Of a stretch of 64,000 nucleotides of DNA, positions 32,635 to 41,127 are shown piece after piece (position 1 is the first letter of the stretch; each line of letters begins with the position of its first letter). The position numbers and the translations under genes were made by a program. Below the pieces are notes generated by a model. That model searched no databases. It was given only the letters and a program-made list of their open reading frames with translations, and was not told the origin of the DNA. Source of the DNA: Tubulanus polymorphus (Eukaryota > Nemertea > Palaeonemertea > Tubulaniformes > Tubulanidae); NCBI RefSeq assembly GCF_964204645.1, contig NC_134025.1:17144001-17208000 (forward strand), written 5' to 3'.

Positions 32635-33749
32635 ATGGGTGGTAAAAAAAACTCCTAATACTAAAGAACAATATTTCAGAAATTTATAATTCAACCCTGA
32701 GAGTTCGGTTGCTTATTCTTCTACCAAAAATATATGGCGTAAAGTAAAACAAGATAAATTAGATAAGATAATCCCACAAAATTTAGTTAAATATAAAGAT
32801 ATAAATGAATTTATGTTAGAACAACCAACATACACAACACATAAAAAAATTGTTAGAAAATATAAAACTCGTAAAACTATGGTAAGTTATGTAGATCAAC
32901 AGTGGCAAGGAGATTTAATTGATATGAAAAATGTTAAGAAAGATAATGATGATTATTGGTGGTTATTGAATATAATTGATATTTTTAGTCGTTATGTATG
33001 GAGTTTCCCACTTTATAGAAAAGATGCTGTACAAACATCAAATGTTTTAAGAAAATTTCTTTCGGATGATAAAACCAGAAAAAATACAATTTGATGATGG
33101 AAAAGAATTTGATAATTCACTTGTCCATGAACTCTTAGATAATCATAATATTAAATATTTTTCAACAAAATCGGATAAAAAAGCAGCAGTTGTTGAACGA
33201 TTTAACAGAACATTAAGAACAAGAATGTGGAAATATTTTACAGCAAATAATACTTTTAAATGGATTGATGTTTTACCAAAATTGATAGAAGGATATAATA
33301 ATTCTTATCATTCTTCTATTGGAATGAAACCTATTGATGCTAGAAAACCTGAAAATGCTGAAATTGTTTGGAATAATTTATATGGAGCATTTCTTGTAGA
33401 TGATTTTGGTGAACCTAAATTTAAAGTTGGTCAAAATGTTAGAATTTCTAAGTATAAAAAGATATTTGACAAAGGATACGATCGAAATTTTACTAGGGAA
33501 ATATATAAAATAAAAAAGGTAATAACAACAAAACCATATGTCTATAAATTAGAAGATTTAAATGGCGAAGAAGTTGATGGGTATTTTTATGAAGAAGAAT
33601 TGAGTTTAACTACTGAAAATCTAGAACAAGAATATAAAATTGAAAAAGTATTAAAAACAAAAACTATTAAAAGAAAAAAATATTCTTTAGTAAAATGGGT
33701 TGGAAGGCCAGATAAATTCAATGAATGGATATTATCAAGTAAAATTTAA
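32635..33749 (+). pseudogene. INT: RVE-type integrase (C), frameshifts
   Basis: Probable start 32635 with an 8-A run at codons 4-6. The frame 32813-33094 contains the first catalytic aspartate (QGDLIDM); a 5-base deletion near 33070 shifts it; 33066-33749 contains IQFDDGKEF, VVERFNRTL and the chromodomain-like end, shortened by three residues through a premature TAA. Confidence 0.85.
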
Positions 33750-33758
33750 AATATATAA

Positions 33759-34367
33759 ATGAATAAGGAATTATTTATATTTGAGCCTCATAATATGTTA
33801 ATTTCTGGTGTAACAAATTGTGGAAAAACTTATTTTACATTAAATTTATTAGAAACTGTTTATAAAAACTATTTTGATAATATAGTATTATTTTGTCCAA
33901 CATATGAATTTAATCAAACTTATGATAGAAATATTACTAGAAATAATAAATTTATTATATTAGATCCTAAAACAGTAAAAGAAAATTTAGATAATTGTAT
34001 TAAAATAGCAATTGATATTTATAAAGGATCAAATACATTATTCATTATAGATGATTGTGCTAATCTACATGATTCAAAAGTTAGAGAAAGTGAGTTATGC
34101 TATTTAGCTTTCTCTGGGAGACATTTTGGGATAACAGCTTGGGTTTTAAATCAAAAATATAATTCAATTGTTAAAGACTTTAGGGAGAATATAAGATTTC
34201 TAGTTTTATTTTATAATTAAGATAGAAAATCGATGAAAAATGCGCTTGAGGAAAATGATATTATTCCACATGATTTACATAATGAATATATGGATAAGTT
34301 GAAAAATATTAAAAGATCAAAATTACTATTTAGATTACAACACCCATTTAAATATGAATTTATTTAA
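33759..34367 (+). pseudogene. ATP: Packaging ATPase (C), one nonsense codon
   Basis: Walker A GVTNCGKT and Walker B LFIIDDCA are intact; TAA at 34218-34220 in LFYN-DRKS removes the last 48 or so residues. Otherwise as B. Confidence 0.87.
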
Positions 34368-34643
34368 ATTCAACTTGTTAATCTAGTTGAATTCTAGTTA
34401 CATTCTAGTTGAATTCTAGTTATTAGTAGTTGGAACAAAAATCAACTAGATTTAACAATATTTTAACTAGCTTGTTAATCTAGTATATTTTTAGTTACAT
34501 TCTAGTTGAATTCTAGTTGGAACAAAAATCAACTAGATTTAACAAGAAATAAACAAAAACAACAATATTTCAACTAGCTTGTTAATCTAGTTGAATTCTA
34601 GTTACATTCTAGTAGAATTCTCGTTGCAACATCACAACTTATT
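34368..34643. repeat. CTAGTT repeat array, about 2.5 units (C)
   Basis: Same unit as the A and B arrays, with one spacer reduced (GAATTCTAGTTGGAACAAAA), which shows unit loss or gain within the array. It lies between the ATPase and the 201-residue-type gene. Confidence 0.85.
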
Positions 34644-34656
34644 TTTTGTTATATAA

Positions 34657-35175
34657 ATGGTAGGTGAAAAGAAAATAAAAACTAAAAATGGTGATTTTCC
34701 AATTGAAAAAACTTTAGATGATTTAGGAATAACAGAAACAAAATTAATTCCAGATGATGGTGCTTTAAATAATGTTACAACAAATAATAATTATGAATAT
34801 TATCTTTATTGTAAACATCAATTAGAAATATTAATAGCATCTGGAAAATGTAAAAATTTTATTGGTAAAAATTTATTTTATAATGAATTAGATACAAAGA
34901 AATCAGATGAAATTATTAGATTATTTAAGATTTATGAAACCGCGAGAACAGCTAGAATTAATGACGCGATATCAGAAAATGTAGTAAAAGGTTATAGTAA
35001 ATTATGTAATTATATACTACCAATTGAAGATGAAAATAGATTATATTACGATTTAAAAAATGATTATTTAGTTATGACTGAATTAAATAAATGGATTGGA
35101 TATTTATCATTTCAATTAGGTGGATTTATGACATTATTATCAACTGGGGTTATAACGTTTTCAAATATTGAGTAA
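34657..35175 (+). CDS. Conserved Polinton protein (C), C-terminally shortened to 172 residues
   Basis: As 359-964 but a 2-base deletion in ATTGAGTAAAAA ends the frame directly after the hydrophobic segment, removing the tail that overlaps the next gene. The conserved helical core is complete, so the product may be functional. Confidence 0.65.
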   Translation: MVGEKKIKTKNGDFPIEKTLDDLGITETKLIPDDGALNNVTTNNNYEYYLYCKHQLEILIASGKCKNFIGKNLFYNELDTKKSDEIIRLFKIYETARTARINDAISENVVKGYSKLCNYILPIEDENRLYYDLKNDYLVMTELNKWIGYLSFQLGGFMTLLSTGVITFSNIE

Positions 35176-35192
35176 AAATATTTCTATAATAA

Positions 35193-35597
35193 ATGAGCGA
35201 GGTGGAAGAAGTGAAGGAATTAACTGTGAAGAAAAAACCGAGAACTCAGAAACAAATTGAATGGTCTCGGCAATTAGGAATTAAATCACAAGAATATAAA
35301 AAAGCTGTAAAAGAAAAAATAAGTAATAAAAATGTTAATAAAAATAGTGAAAACATTGTTATTTCTACTCCTTCTAATGATAGAATATTTGATAAATGTC
35401 TATATTTTACAGTTGGATTTGTAATTGTATTCATTTTGATTGGGTGTAATTGGTATAAGAAATCAAATAAAATTCATGATATTAATAATTCTGAAACAAC
35501 TGCTATCAAAATTGAAAATAATTCTGAAATTCCAAAATTGACAATAAAAAAATGGATTAATATGAAAAAAAGCAAAAAAAATAATTTTTTTAATTAA
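35193..35597 (+). CDS. Small basic membrane protein (C), altered C-terminus
   Basis: 134 residues. Basic domain and membrane segment as in A. One base fewer in the terminal A-run changes the ending (KKWINMKKSKKNNFFN). Starts at ATGAGCGAGGTGG as in A. Confidence 0.68.
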   Translation: MSEVEEVKELTVKKKPRTQKQIEWSRQLGIKSQEYKKAVKEKISNKNVNKNSENIVISTPSNDRIFDKCLYFTVGFVIVFILIGCNWYKKSNKIHDINNSETTAIKIENNSEIPKLTIKKWINMKKSKKNNFFN

Positions 35598-35610
35598 TTG
35601 AATATTAATT

Positions 35611-35716
35611 GAATATCTCACTACTTTTGTCTATCACTGTGTGGGTGCCGTTTATGGCACCATCTATGCGGAGCAATTAAATTGTCCAGATAAGTCATTT
35701 CGGATTATAGATATTC
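35611..35716 (+). ncRNA. Conserved structured element (C) with extra hairpin
   Basis: Outer stem GAATATCT/AGATATTC and hairpin GGAGCAA/ATTGTCC as in B, same internal loops. A 29-base insertion in the 5' side carries its own hairpin GGTGCC (35644-35649) with GGCACC (35656-35661), so the insertion adds a paired arm and does not disturb the fold. Confidence 0.55.
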
Positions 35717-35746
35717 ATTATTTTTATTAATATATTTTTTTTAAAT

Positions 35747-36073
35747 TTAATCAACAATTTCTAAATCATGATGGCCATCTTCATTTTTTCCATGATGGAT
35801 TATTTTAAATCCTTCTAAATCTTTTAATTCCTCTGTACTCAATGAAACCCATTTATCAGGTAAAAATACTTTAAATTCTCGCGATGTACTAACATTACAG
35901 TAGCTTAAATTAGCTGATACTTTCTCTCCATATTTAGTTTTTATCTTTTCTAATTTCAATATTTTATGTTCAATTTCTTTTGTAACATCAACTAACTTTT
36001 TTATTTCAAATTGTTTTTTTGCTGGTTTTATTCTGTTATTTATTGTTGCTAAGAATGCTTTTCTATCTCCCAT
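35747..36073 (-). CDS. Small inward-facing terminal protein, possible ssDNA-binding (C), 108 residues
   Basis: Starts MGDRKAFLATINN next to the right terminal repeat. Related by eye to the D protein at 45161-45514, sharing KYGEKV...L-Y, FKVFLPDKW, LSTEEL and HHGKNEDGHHDLE. The alternating beta-like pattern (KYG-x-hydrophobic strand, then a basic FLPD turn) would suit an OB-fold single-strand binding protein, which protein-primed replication needs, but this is speculation. In D it follows polymerase; here it is at the other end of the element. Confidence 0.65.
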   Translation of the reverse strand: MGDRKAFLATINNRIKPAKKQFEIKKLVDVTKEIEHKILKLEKIKTKYGEKVSANLSYCNVSTSREFKVFLPDKWVSLSTEELKDLEGFKIIHHGKNEDGHHDLEIVD

Positions 36074-36157
36074 TTATTCGGAAAAAAAATTACTTGTGGT
36101 GATGAGTGGTGTCTCGACCTTCGACCTCTGGTATGAAACAACACATTTCCTATTACT
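36074..36157. repeat. Right terminal repeat of Polinton C
   Basis: Read inward: AGTAATAGGAAATGTGTTG, TTTCATACCAGAGGTCGAAG, GTCGAGACACC, ACTCATCACCACAAG, TAATTTTTTTTCC. The inner part matches C's left end, the outer part matches the tips of D and E. Confidence 0.85.
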
Positions 36158-36743
36158 GGCGATCAACCAATAGTCAACAATGACTCTCCTTATGTTGAAA
36201 TGAATGAACTGGATTATACTGATTGTCAATCGAAATTGAATATTCTTCATTTGAACATACACAGCATTCCTAGTAAACTAGATGAACTTAAATCTTTGAT
36301 AACAAAATTCGACAATAGGAAGTCTGCTTTAGACTTAATTTTATTATGTGAAACTTTTATTACTGATATTAACCGTAACCTTTGTGAAATGCCAGGCTAT
36401 AACTTAATAGAAAAACACAGAATTAACTCAATGAAAGAGTAAGTGAAAGAAAGTGATGCTATAAGATCAGAAATGACATATTTATAGCGTATTTAAAGAG
36501 GGTAAATTCGAATCCTGTTTTATAGAAATAATTTCTAAAACCGGGAAAAACGCTAGAAACATCATTGTTGGAGAACTATATAGAATACCGGGAACTAGCG
36601 AATCTGATTTTTTGTTAGATTATCAAGGCATACTAGAAAAAATAAATCATGAAAGAAAAAATATAATCATTGGGATGGACCAAAACTTGGACCTCATCAA
36701 AACTGAAACCCACAAAAAACACTGCTAGATTTCTTGATTTGAA
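36158..36743 (+). pseudogene. Non-LTR retrotransposon (LINE) endonuclease fragment
   Basis: NILHLNIHSIPSKLDEL and DLILLCETFITD in one frame (36200-36442), and GELYRIPGTSESDF and KNIIIGMDQNLDL in another frame (to about 36740). This is the order of motifs of an AP-type endonuclease domain as in Jockey/CR1-like elements. No reverse transcriptase follows; the fragment ends where the BEL LTR-like sequence begins. Confidence 0.7.
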
Positions 36744-36747
36744 TCTC

Positions 36748-37034
36748 TCCTCTCTCTCATTATCGCTCGCTGTGTGATCAGAGTTTGTGCGCTGAACCTG
36801 TTTGTATTGTGTTTTACATTTTTTCATAACTCTATGAACTTGTACAGTCTTTATTCTGAATCTCTCTTCCAGCACTATTTCTGTGCACTCTGCTGAGCAC
36901 TGTTTTCACGCTATCCCCTCCGATTTGTATATAAACCATGAACTTGTAAATACATTTATTCCGAATAAAACCACGGCAGATAGTCGTCTTCATATTCTGG
37001 GATCTATTGAGTTGGCCGTCTTTACCCAACATTT
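36748..37034 (+). repeat. 5' LTR remnant of BEL element
   Basis: Bases 36748-36775 (TCCTCTCTCTCATTATCGCT...) recur at 59146-59173. The rest leads to ...TTTACCCAACA before the primer site; a TATATAA lies at about 36928 and AATAAA at about 36964. The 5' start of the LTR is missing. Confidence 0.55.
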
Positions 37035-37050
37035 TGGTCCCTCGAGCCGG
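37035..37050 (+). promoter_or_regulatory. Putative primer binding site
   Basis: TGGTCCCTCGAGCCGG directly after the LTR-like end. Its complement ends in ACCA, as a tRNA 3' end would. The tRNA is not identified. Confidence 0.5.
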
Positions 37051-37070
37051 ATGCTAGATGACGTACAACG

Positions 37071-38520
37071 ATGTCTGATGATAATGCGAAACAGATACAG
37101 CCGTCTTCGAGCCTGTCGTTAAAATTAGAGCACCTACGTCGAGCCCGCGGGGCTAAAAAAGGAGCTCTGACTCGTCTTTGTACTCAGGCTACAACATTGG
37201 TCGCTGCCCGTGGAAGCCGGAGTCAACTGAAAAAACTGCTTTCGGCAGTTAGTACAGCATATAACGACGTTTGTACCGTGAATGACGAATATACAAGTTT
37301 ACTGCGCACAGATGCCGAAACTCAAGAAGCAGCTGCCTATGTCACTGAGGAAAGGCACAGTGACACGTCGAATGCGATATTAGGCTACTTGCAGTCTCGA
37401 ATTAATGATGATGCTGCGTCTCAAGCGTCATCTGCATCATCGACTGCATCTCTAGCCGCAGAGGTCAACGCCAAGGTCAAGCTACTGAAGGTCACGCAAC
37501 TGCAAAGACGCTTAGAAATTGAAAGAAAAGAAGCAGCGTTGAAGCACCAACGGATCCTACAGGAAGTGCAAGATGAAGCCGATGTTGCGGTCCTGGAAGC
37601 AAAGTTGATGAGCGAAGCTGACGAACTCGAGCAAGAACGAAAACACGATTTTGATGATGAATTGGTTCCTGACCTGCAAGAGTTTACACAGCCTCAACCG
37701 ACACTCCCAGATCCGCCAGTGAATCGGCAGCCTCAACCACTGCTGCCAGACGACTATTTATACCGATTACCACAACCTCAGTCTCCAAGACGTCCGCCGA
37801 GATCTCCGTTTCTCCGAGGTGCTAACGTCATTGAAGCGGTTATTCAACATGAAACTAGGATTGGTAGACCTAACCAGCCCATAGCCGTTCGGACAGATTT
37901 TGGTTGGTCACTGACCGGGAGAGCTGGTAATTTCTCTTCATTGGAAGATACGAATCCACGTGTCTACTTTTCCGGGGATGCCACACACGAGAATCAACAA
38001 CTGACTTCATTGGTTAAAGATTGGTGGCAAACTGAGTCGTTTGGTGTCAAGAACCTGGTACGTGAAAGTCAATCTGCCGAAGATGTCCGAGCAGTTCAGA
38101 TGTTAGAAGCAAATACTCGATTGGTCAATGGTCACTACGAGACTGGTTTGCTCTGGAAAGATGATGATATGCAACTGCCATGCAACCGTTTAAGTGCGAT
38201 GAAGCGTCTGAAGAATACGGAACGTACCTTAAAGAAGGGTCCTGTCAAGGCTGCCGCCTATGCCAAAACGTTCGACGATTACGTTGAGAAAGGATATTCT
38301 CGAAAACTGAGACTGAAGCTAATCAGCGGAGTCCGAAGAAATGGTACCTTCCACACCATGCCGTTTTTAATCCAAACAAGAAGATACGAGTGGTCTTTGA
38401 CGCTACCGCCTGCTACTCAGGAGTATCACTCAACAACCAGCAATTTCAGGCCCCGATCTACTTCAAAGCCTGCCTGGGGTTCTGCGTTTCCATCAAGAAC
38501 AAGTAGCTGTGATGGCTGAC
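37071..38520 (+). pseudogene. BEL Gag fused by deletion to the start of Pol
   Basis: 482-residue open frame. Residues 1-215 are Gag-like with a helical charged region, followed by a proline/glutamine-rich stretch. From about residue 250 the sequence is the protease/RT linker (PNQPIAVRTDFGWSLTG) and the RT N-terminus (KDWWQTESFG...GHYETGLLWKDD). Zinc knuckles and protease core are missing, so an in-frame deletion joined the parts. Near 38335 the frame shifts away from the RT fingers region. The MITE interrupts it at 38520. Confidence 0.75.
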
Positions 38521-38932
38521 AGTAGTTAGGGTATGTCACTATGGGGCCATTTTAAGGATTTATGGAAAAGAAAGCACCATCTAGGATTCAACTTCACTTC
38601 CCTCTCCCCTCCACATACGCATAGGATCGCGTAATAGTGACGCCATCTAGGGAATTAATCAGACCACTAAACTGATTTGGAATTTACATAGCCAATGATT
38701 TGAATTTTCCCACCTCCCCTAAAGAAAAAAAATCTTAAGAAAAATATCTTGAGGAAATAATCTTAAGAAAAATATCTTGAGGAAAAATTCTTAAGAAAGA
38801 AATCTCAAGAAAAATATCTTAAGACAAACGTCTTAAGACAAGCGTCTTAAGAAATACGTCTTAAGAAAGTCCTCCCTCACTCCTCCTCCTCCCTCCACTG
38901 TGGCCCCATAGTGACATACCCTAACTACTACT
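38521..38932. mobile_element. 412-bp MITE with 29-bp terminal inverted repeats and 6-bp TSD
   Basis: Left end AGTAGTTAGGGTATGTCACT (continuing ATGGGGCCA); right end is its inverse with one extra AGT. GCTGAC is repeated exactly at 38515-38520 and 38933-38938, and removing the insert restores collinearity of the RT. No coding capacity. An AGT terminus plus a 6-bp duplication is what Polinton integrases produce, so a Polinton-mobilised element is possible. Confidence 0.9.
38731..38869. repeat. CTTAAG-rich short tandem array inside the MITE
   Basis: About ten imperfect 12-20 base units of the type ATCTTAAGAAAAAT / ATCTTGAGGAAA / CGTCTTAAGACAA. Each contains a CTTAAG palindrome or variant. Confidence 0.8.
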
Positions 38933-38938
38933 GCTGAC

Positions 38939-40191
38939 GTAGAAGCTATGTATCATCAAGTGCGGATAGCAGAAATGGATCAACCAGCATTACGTTACTT
39001 CTGGAGGAATCTAGAAGACCGTCCACCAGACGTCTACCAGATGCTGGTCAACATTTTCGGCGCCCGATGGTCCGCGTCTATCGCTAATTATGCCTTGAAG
39101 ATGACTGCACGCGATGCTAAAGATGTTCCGCAAGCCGTCCGCGACGCCGTTCTTCGCGATTTCTATATGGACGACTTCCTCAAATCAGTCAAGACAGTTC
39201 TCGAAGCCATTGAGATGTTGTTACAGGTCTCTTCTACAGTTGCTGTTGGCGGTTTTCGGCTTACGAAGTATTTCAGCAATAGCCGTGAAGTCCTCGCTGC
39301 AATGCCTCCGTCCGATGTTGCCGTTGACGTTATCCGACAGTCAACTACCTAAAGAACGAGCGCTCGGCGTATTATGGGACGCTGAAAACGATGTTATTGG
39401 TATACGAGTTCGTGTGTTCGATGCTGCGTTGACGCGACTACTGAAGTGTACTGCGATTGGTATCTTCGATTTTCGATCCATTTGGTATCGCCGCACCGTT
39501 TCTTCTCCACGCCAAGATACTCATTCAACTATCTTGGACTCGAAAGCTTGATTGGGATGCTGACTTACCTGAAGAAGATGTACGTGATTGGAAGTTATGG
39601 TTAGATGCTTTAAGGTCGTTACCAGATGTTCACAAAGTCCGTTGCTACAAGCCGTCTGAAGATGAACCTAGTCGCCGCGAACTTCACCTGTTTTGCGATG
39701 CGTCCACAAAGGTCGCATACTTCCGTTTAGTAATGCCCGACGGTGATCTACATTGCAGTTTCGTGATGAGTAAAACCCGTGTAGCTCCATTAAAGATGAT
39801 GTCAATTGTCCGACTCGAACTTCAAGCTGCTGTCCTCGCTGTTCGTTTGGCTGAAGCTATCAAGAAAGAAGTTACATGTCGAATCGACGAAACTGTCTAC
39901 TGGTCCGATAGCAAGGTTGTCTTAGGCTACATTATGAACGAGAGCAGGCGTTTTCATGTCTTTGTCGCGGTGAGAATATCCGAGATCCACGACTCAACTA
40001 CACCTAATCAATGGCGCCACGTACCGGGCTGCGAGAACCCTGCAGATGATTGCTCAAGAGGTGTTTCGGCTGCTAAGTTATCACCGGATTGTAGATGGCT
40101 GACTGGTCCAAGTTTTCTATGGAACTCCGTCGAATCGTGGCCTGAAGATATTCCCCTGAAGAGTTCGTCAGCACCGATGACCCCGAAGTAA
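38939..40191 (+). pseudogene. BEL Pol: reverse transcriptase palm and RNase H
   Basis: Three overlapping frames. 38948-39352 has MYHQVRI and the catalytic FYMDDFL box. A frameshift lies near 39340, another near 39460. 39457-40191 carries the RNase H domain (LFCDAST and WSDSKVVLGYI) and the C-terminal connection. Broken by indels as well as by the insertions. Confidence 0.85.
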
Positions 40192-40903
40192 AGAAGAATT
40201 TTTGCCTTATATCCGTTAGACGTGCTGTACTGCCAGATCCATCCAAGAAGTCATCCTGGGTCGAGTATATACGAATTACAGCATGGATGCTGCGCTTTAT
40301 CAACAACTTCGTTTCTACGCACCGAAAGGTTAAGTTGGAAGTTCGTCGTGATGGTCCGTTATCTGTTGCAGAATTCAAAAGGGCTGAAACGTTGATCTTA
40401 AGTACTGCTCAGTGACAGAAGTTTCCTATGGAGTATGCTGCCTTGAAGTCTGCTAAAAGACTACCATCGTCAAGCAAGCTGCTGCAACTGGATCCAGAAT
40501 TGGATGCGTCAGGTTTGATGAGAGCTCGTGGCAGACTGATGAACGCAAATATACCGACGGCTGCCAAGTTTCCAGTTATACTGCCCAATGCCCACGACGT
40601 CACTAGAATGGTAATCACGCATACACATATGGCGTGTTTGCATGCTGGTATGACCACACGCTGAATCAGATTCGTCAGAGATACTGCATCCTGAAATCAA
40701 GATCGACCGTCAGAAAGCTATTGTTTCATTGTCCAATCTGCAAGAAGAGGCGCGTCCAGCCTAAAGTACCGAAGATGGCAGATCTACCCGAAGCCCGCTT
40801 TGATGACTCGCATCCGTTCAACAGTGTTGGTATTGATTATTTCGGGCCTTATGATGTTCGCAGATTTAGAAAGACAGAGAAGCGTTTTGGTCTATTGGTT
40901 ACT
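40192..40903 (+). pseudogene. BEL Pol: connection and integrase N-terminal part, cut by Polinton D
   Basis: 40192-40630 is degenerate linker (QLDPELDASGLMRARGRL). 40634-40903 carries the integrase zinc-binding region (CPICKKRRVQP) and the first catalytic aspartate (VGIDYFGPY). The sequence stops at KRFGLLVT, and the following codons come from the terminal repeat of D. The remainder resumes at 58227. Confidence 0.85.
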
Positions 40904-41048
40904 AGTAATAGGGAATATGTTGTTTCATACCAAAGGTCGAAGCTCATAAAAAATAAAAAATAAATTCTCGCAAACTCGAATTTATTTTTTATTTTTTACT
41001 CACTCGCCCCTTCAACCTTTGATATGAAACAACATATTCCCTATTACT
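40904..41048. repeat. Terminal palindrome at the left tip of D
   Basis: Outer arm AGTAATAGGGAATATG...CATACCAAAGGTCGAA; inner arm TTCAACCTTTGATATG...CATATTCCCTATTACT. Centre AAATTCTCGCAAACTCGAATTT-like with A/T runs. Arms pair over most of 145 bases with small mismatches. The right tip (58075-58226) is the same structure. Confidence 0.9.
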
Positions 41049-41095
41049 CTTAAAATATTCATATATATGAATAAAATATAAATGAATAACTTCTA

Positions 41096-41127
41096 AAATC
41101 AATTTTAATAAAACATTTGATATTAAA
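41096..41127 (+). promoter_or_regulatory. Class-2 upstream motif of polB (D)
   Basis: AATTTTAATAAAA, nine bases, then ATATTAAAATGG. Recurs before polB of E (60514-60545), before 45161 and before 51921; absent from the structural-block genes. Confidence 0.55.

Larger units (their letters stand above)
25117..36157 (+). mobile_element. Polinton copy C, 11 kb, internally deleted
   Basis: Bounded by inverted termini at 25117-25201 and 36074-36157. Carries the N-terminal half of polymerase, then jumps to the structural block, integrase, ATPase, two terminal genes, structured element, and an inward-facing small gene at the right end. Flanking hexamers GGGTGG and GGCGAT do not match, so target duplication is lost or an end is rearranged. 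Cannot be autonomous. Confidence 0.88.

Noticed and set aside
34657-35175. 201-residue-type gene as the Polinton cysteine protease
   Set aside because: No conserved His-Cys pair in suitable context across A-D; the end is hydrophobic and membrane-like.
36158-36210. 6-bp target duplication of Polinton C
   Set aside because: Hexamers outside the two ends (GGGTGG and GGCGAT) do not match even loosely.
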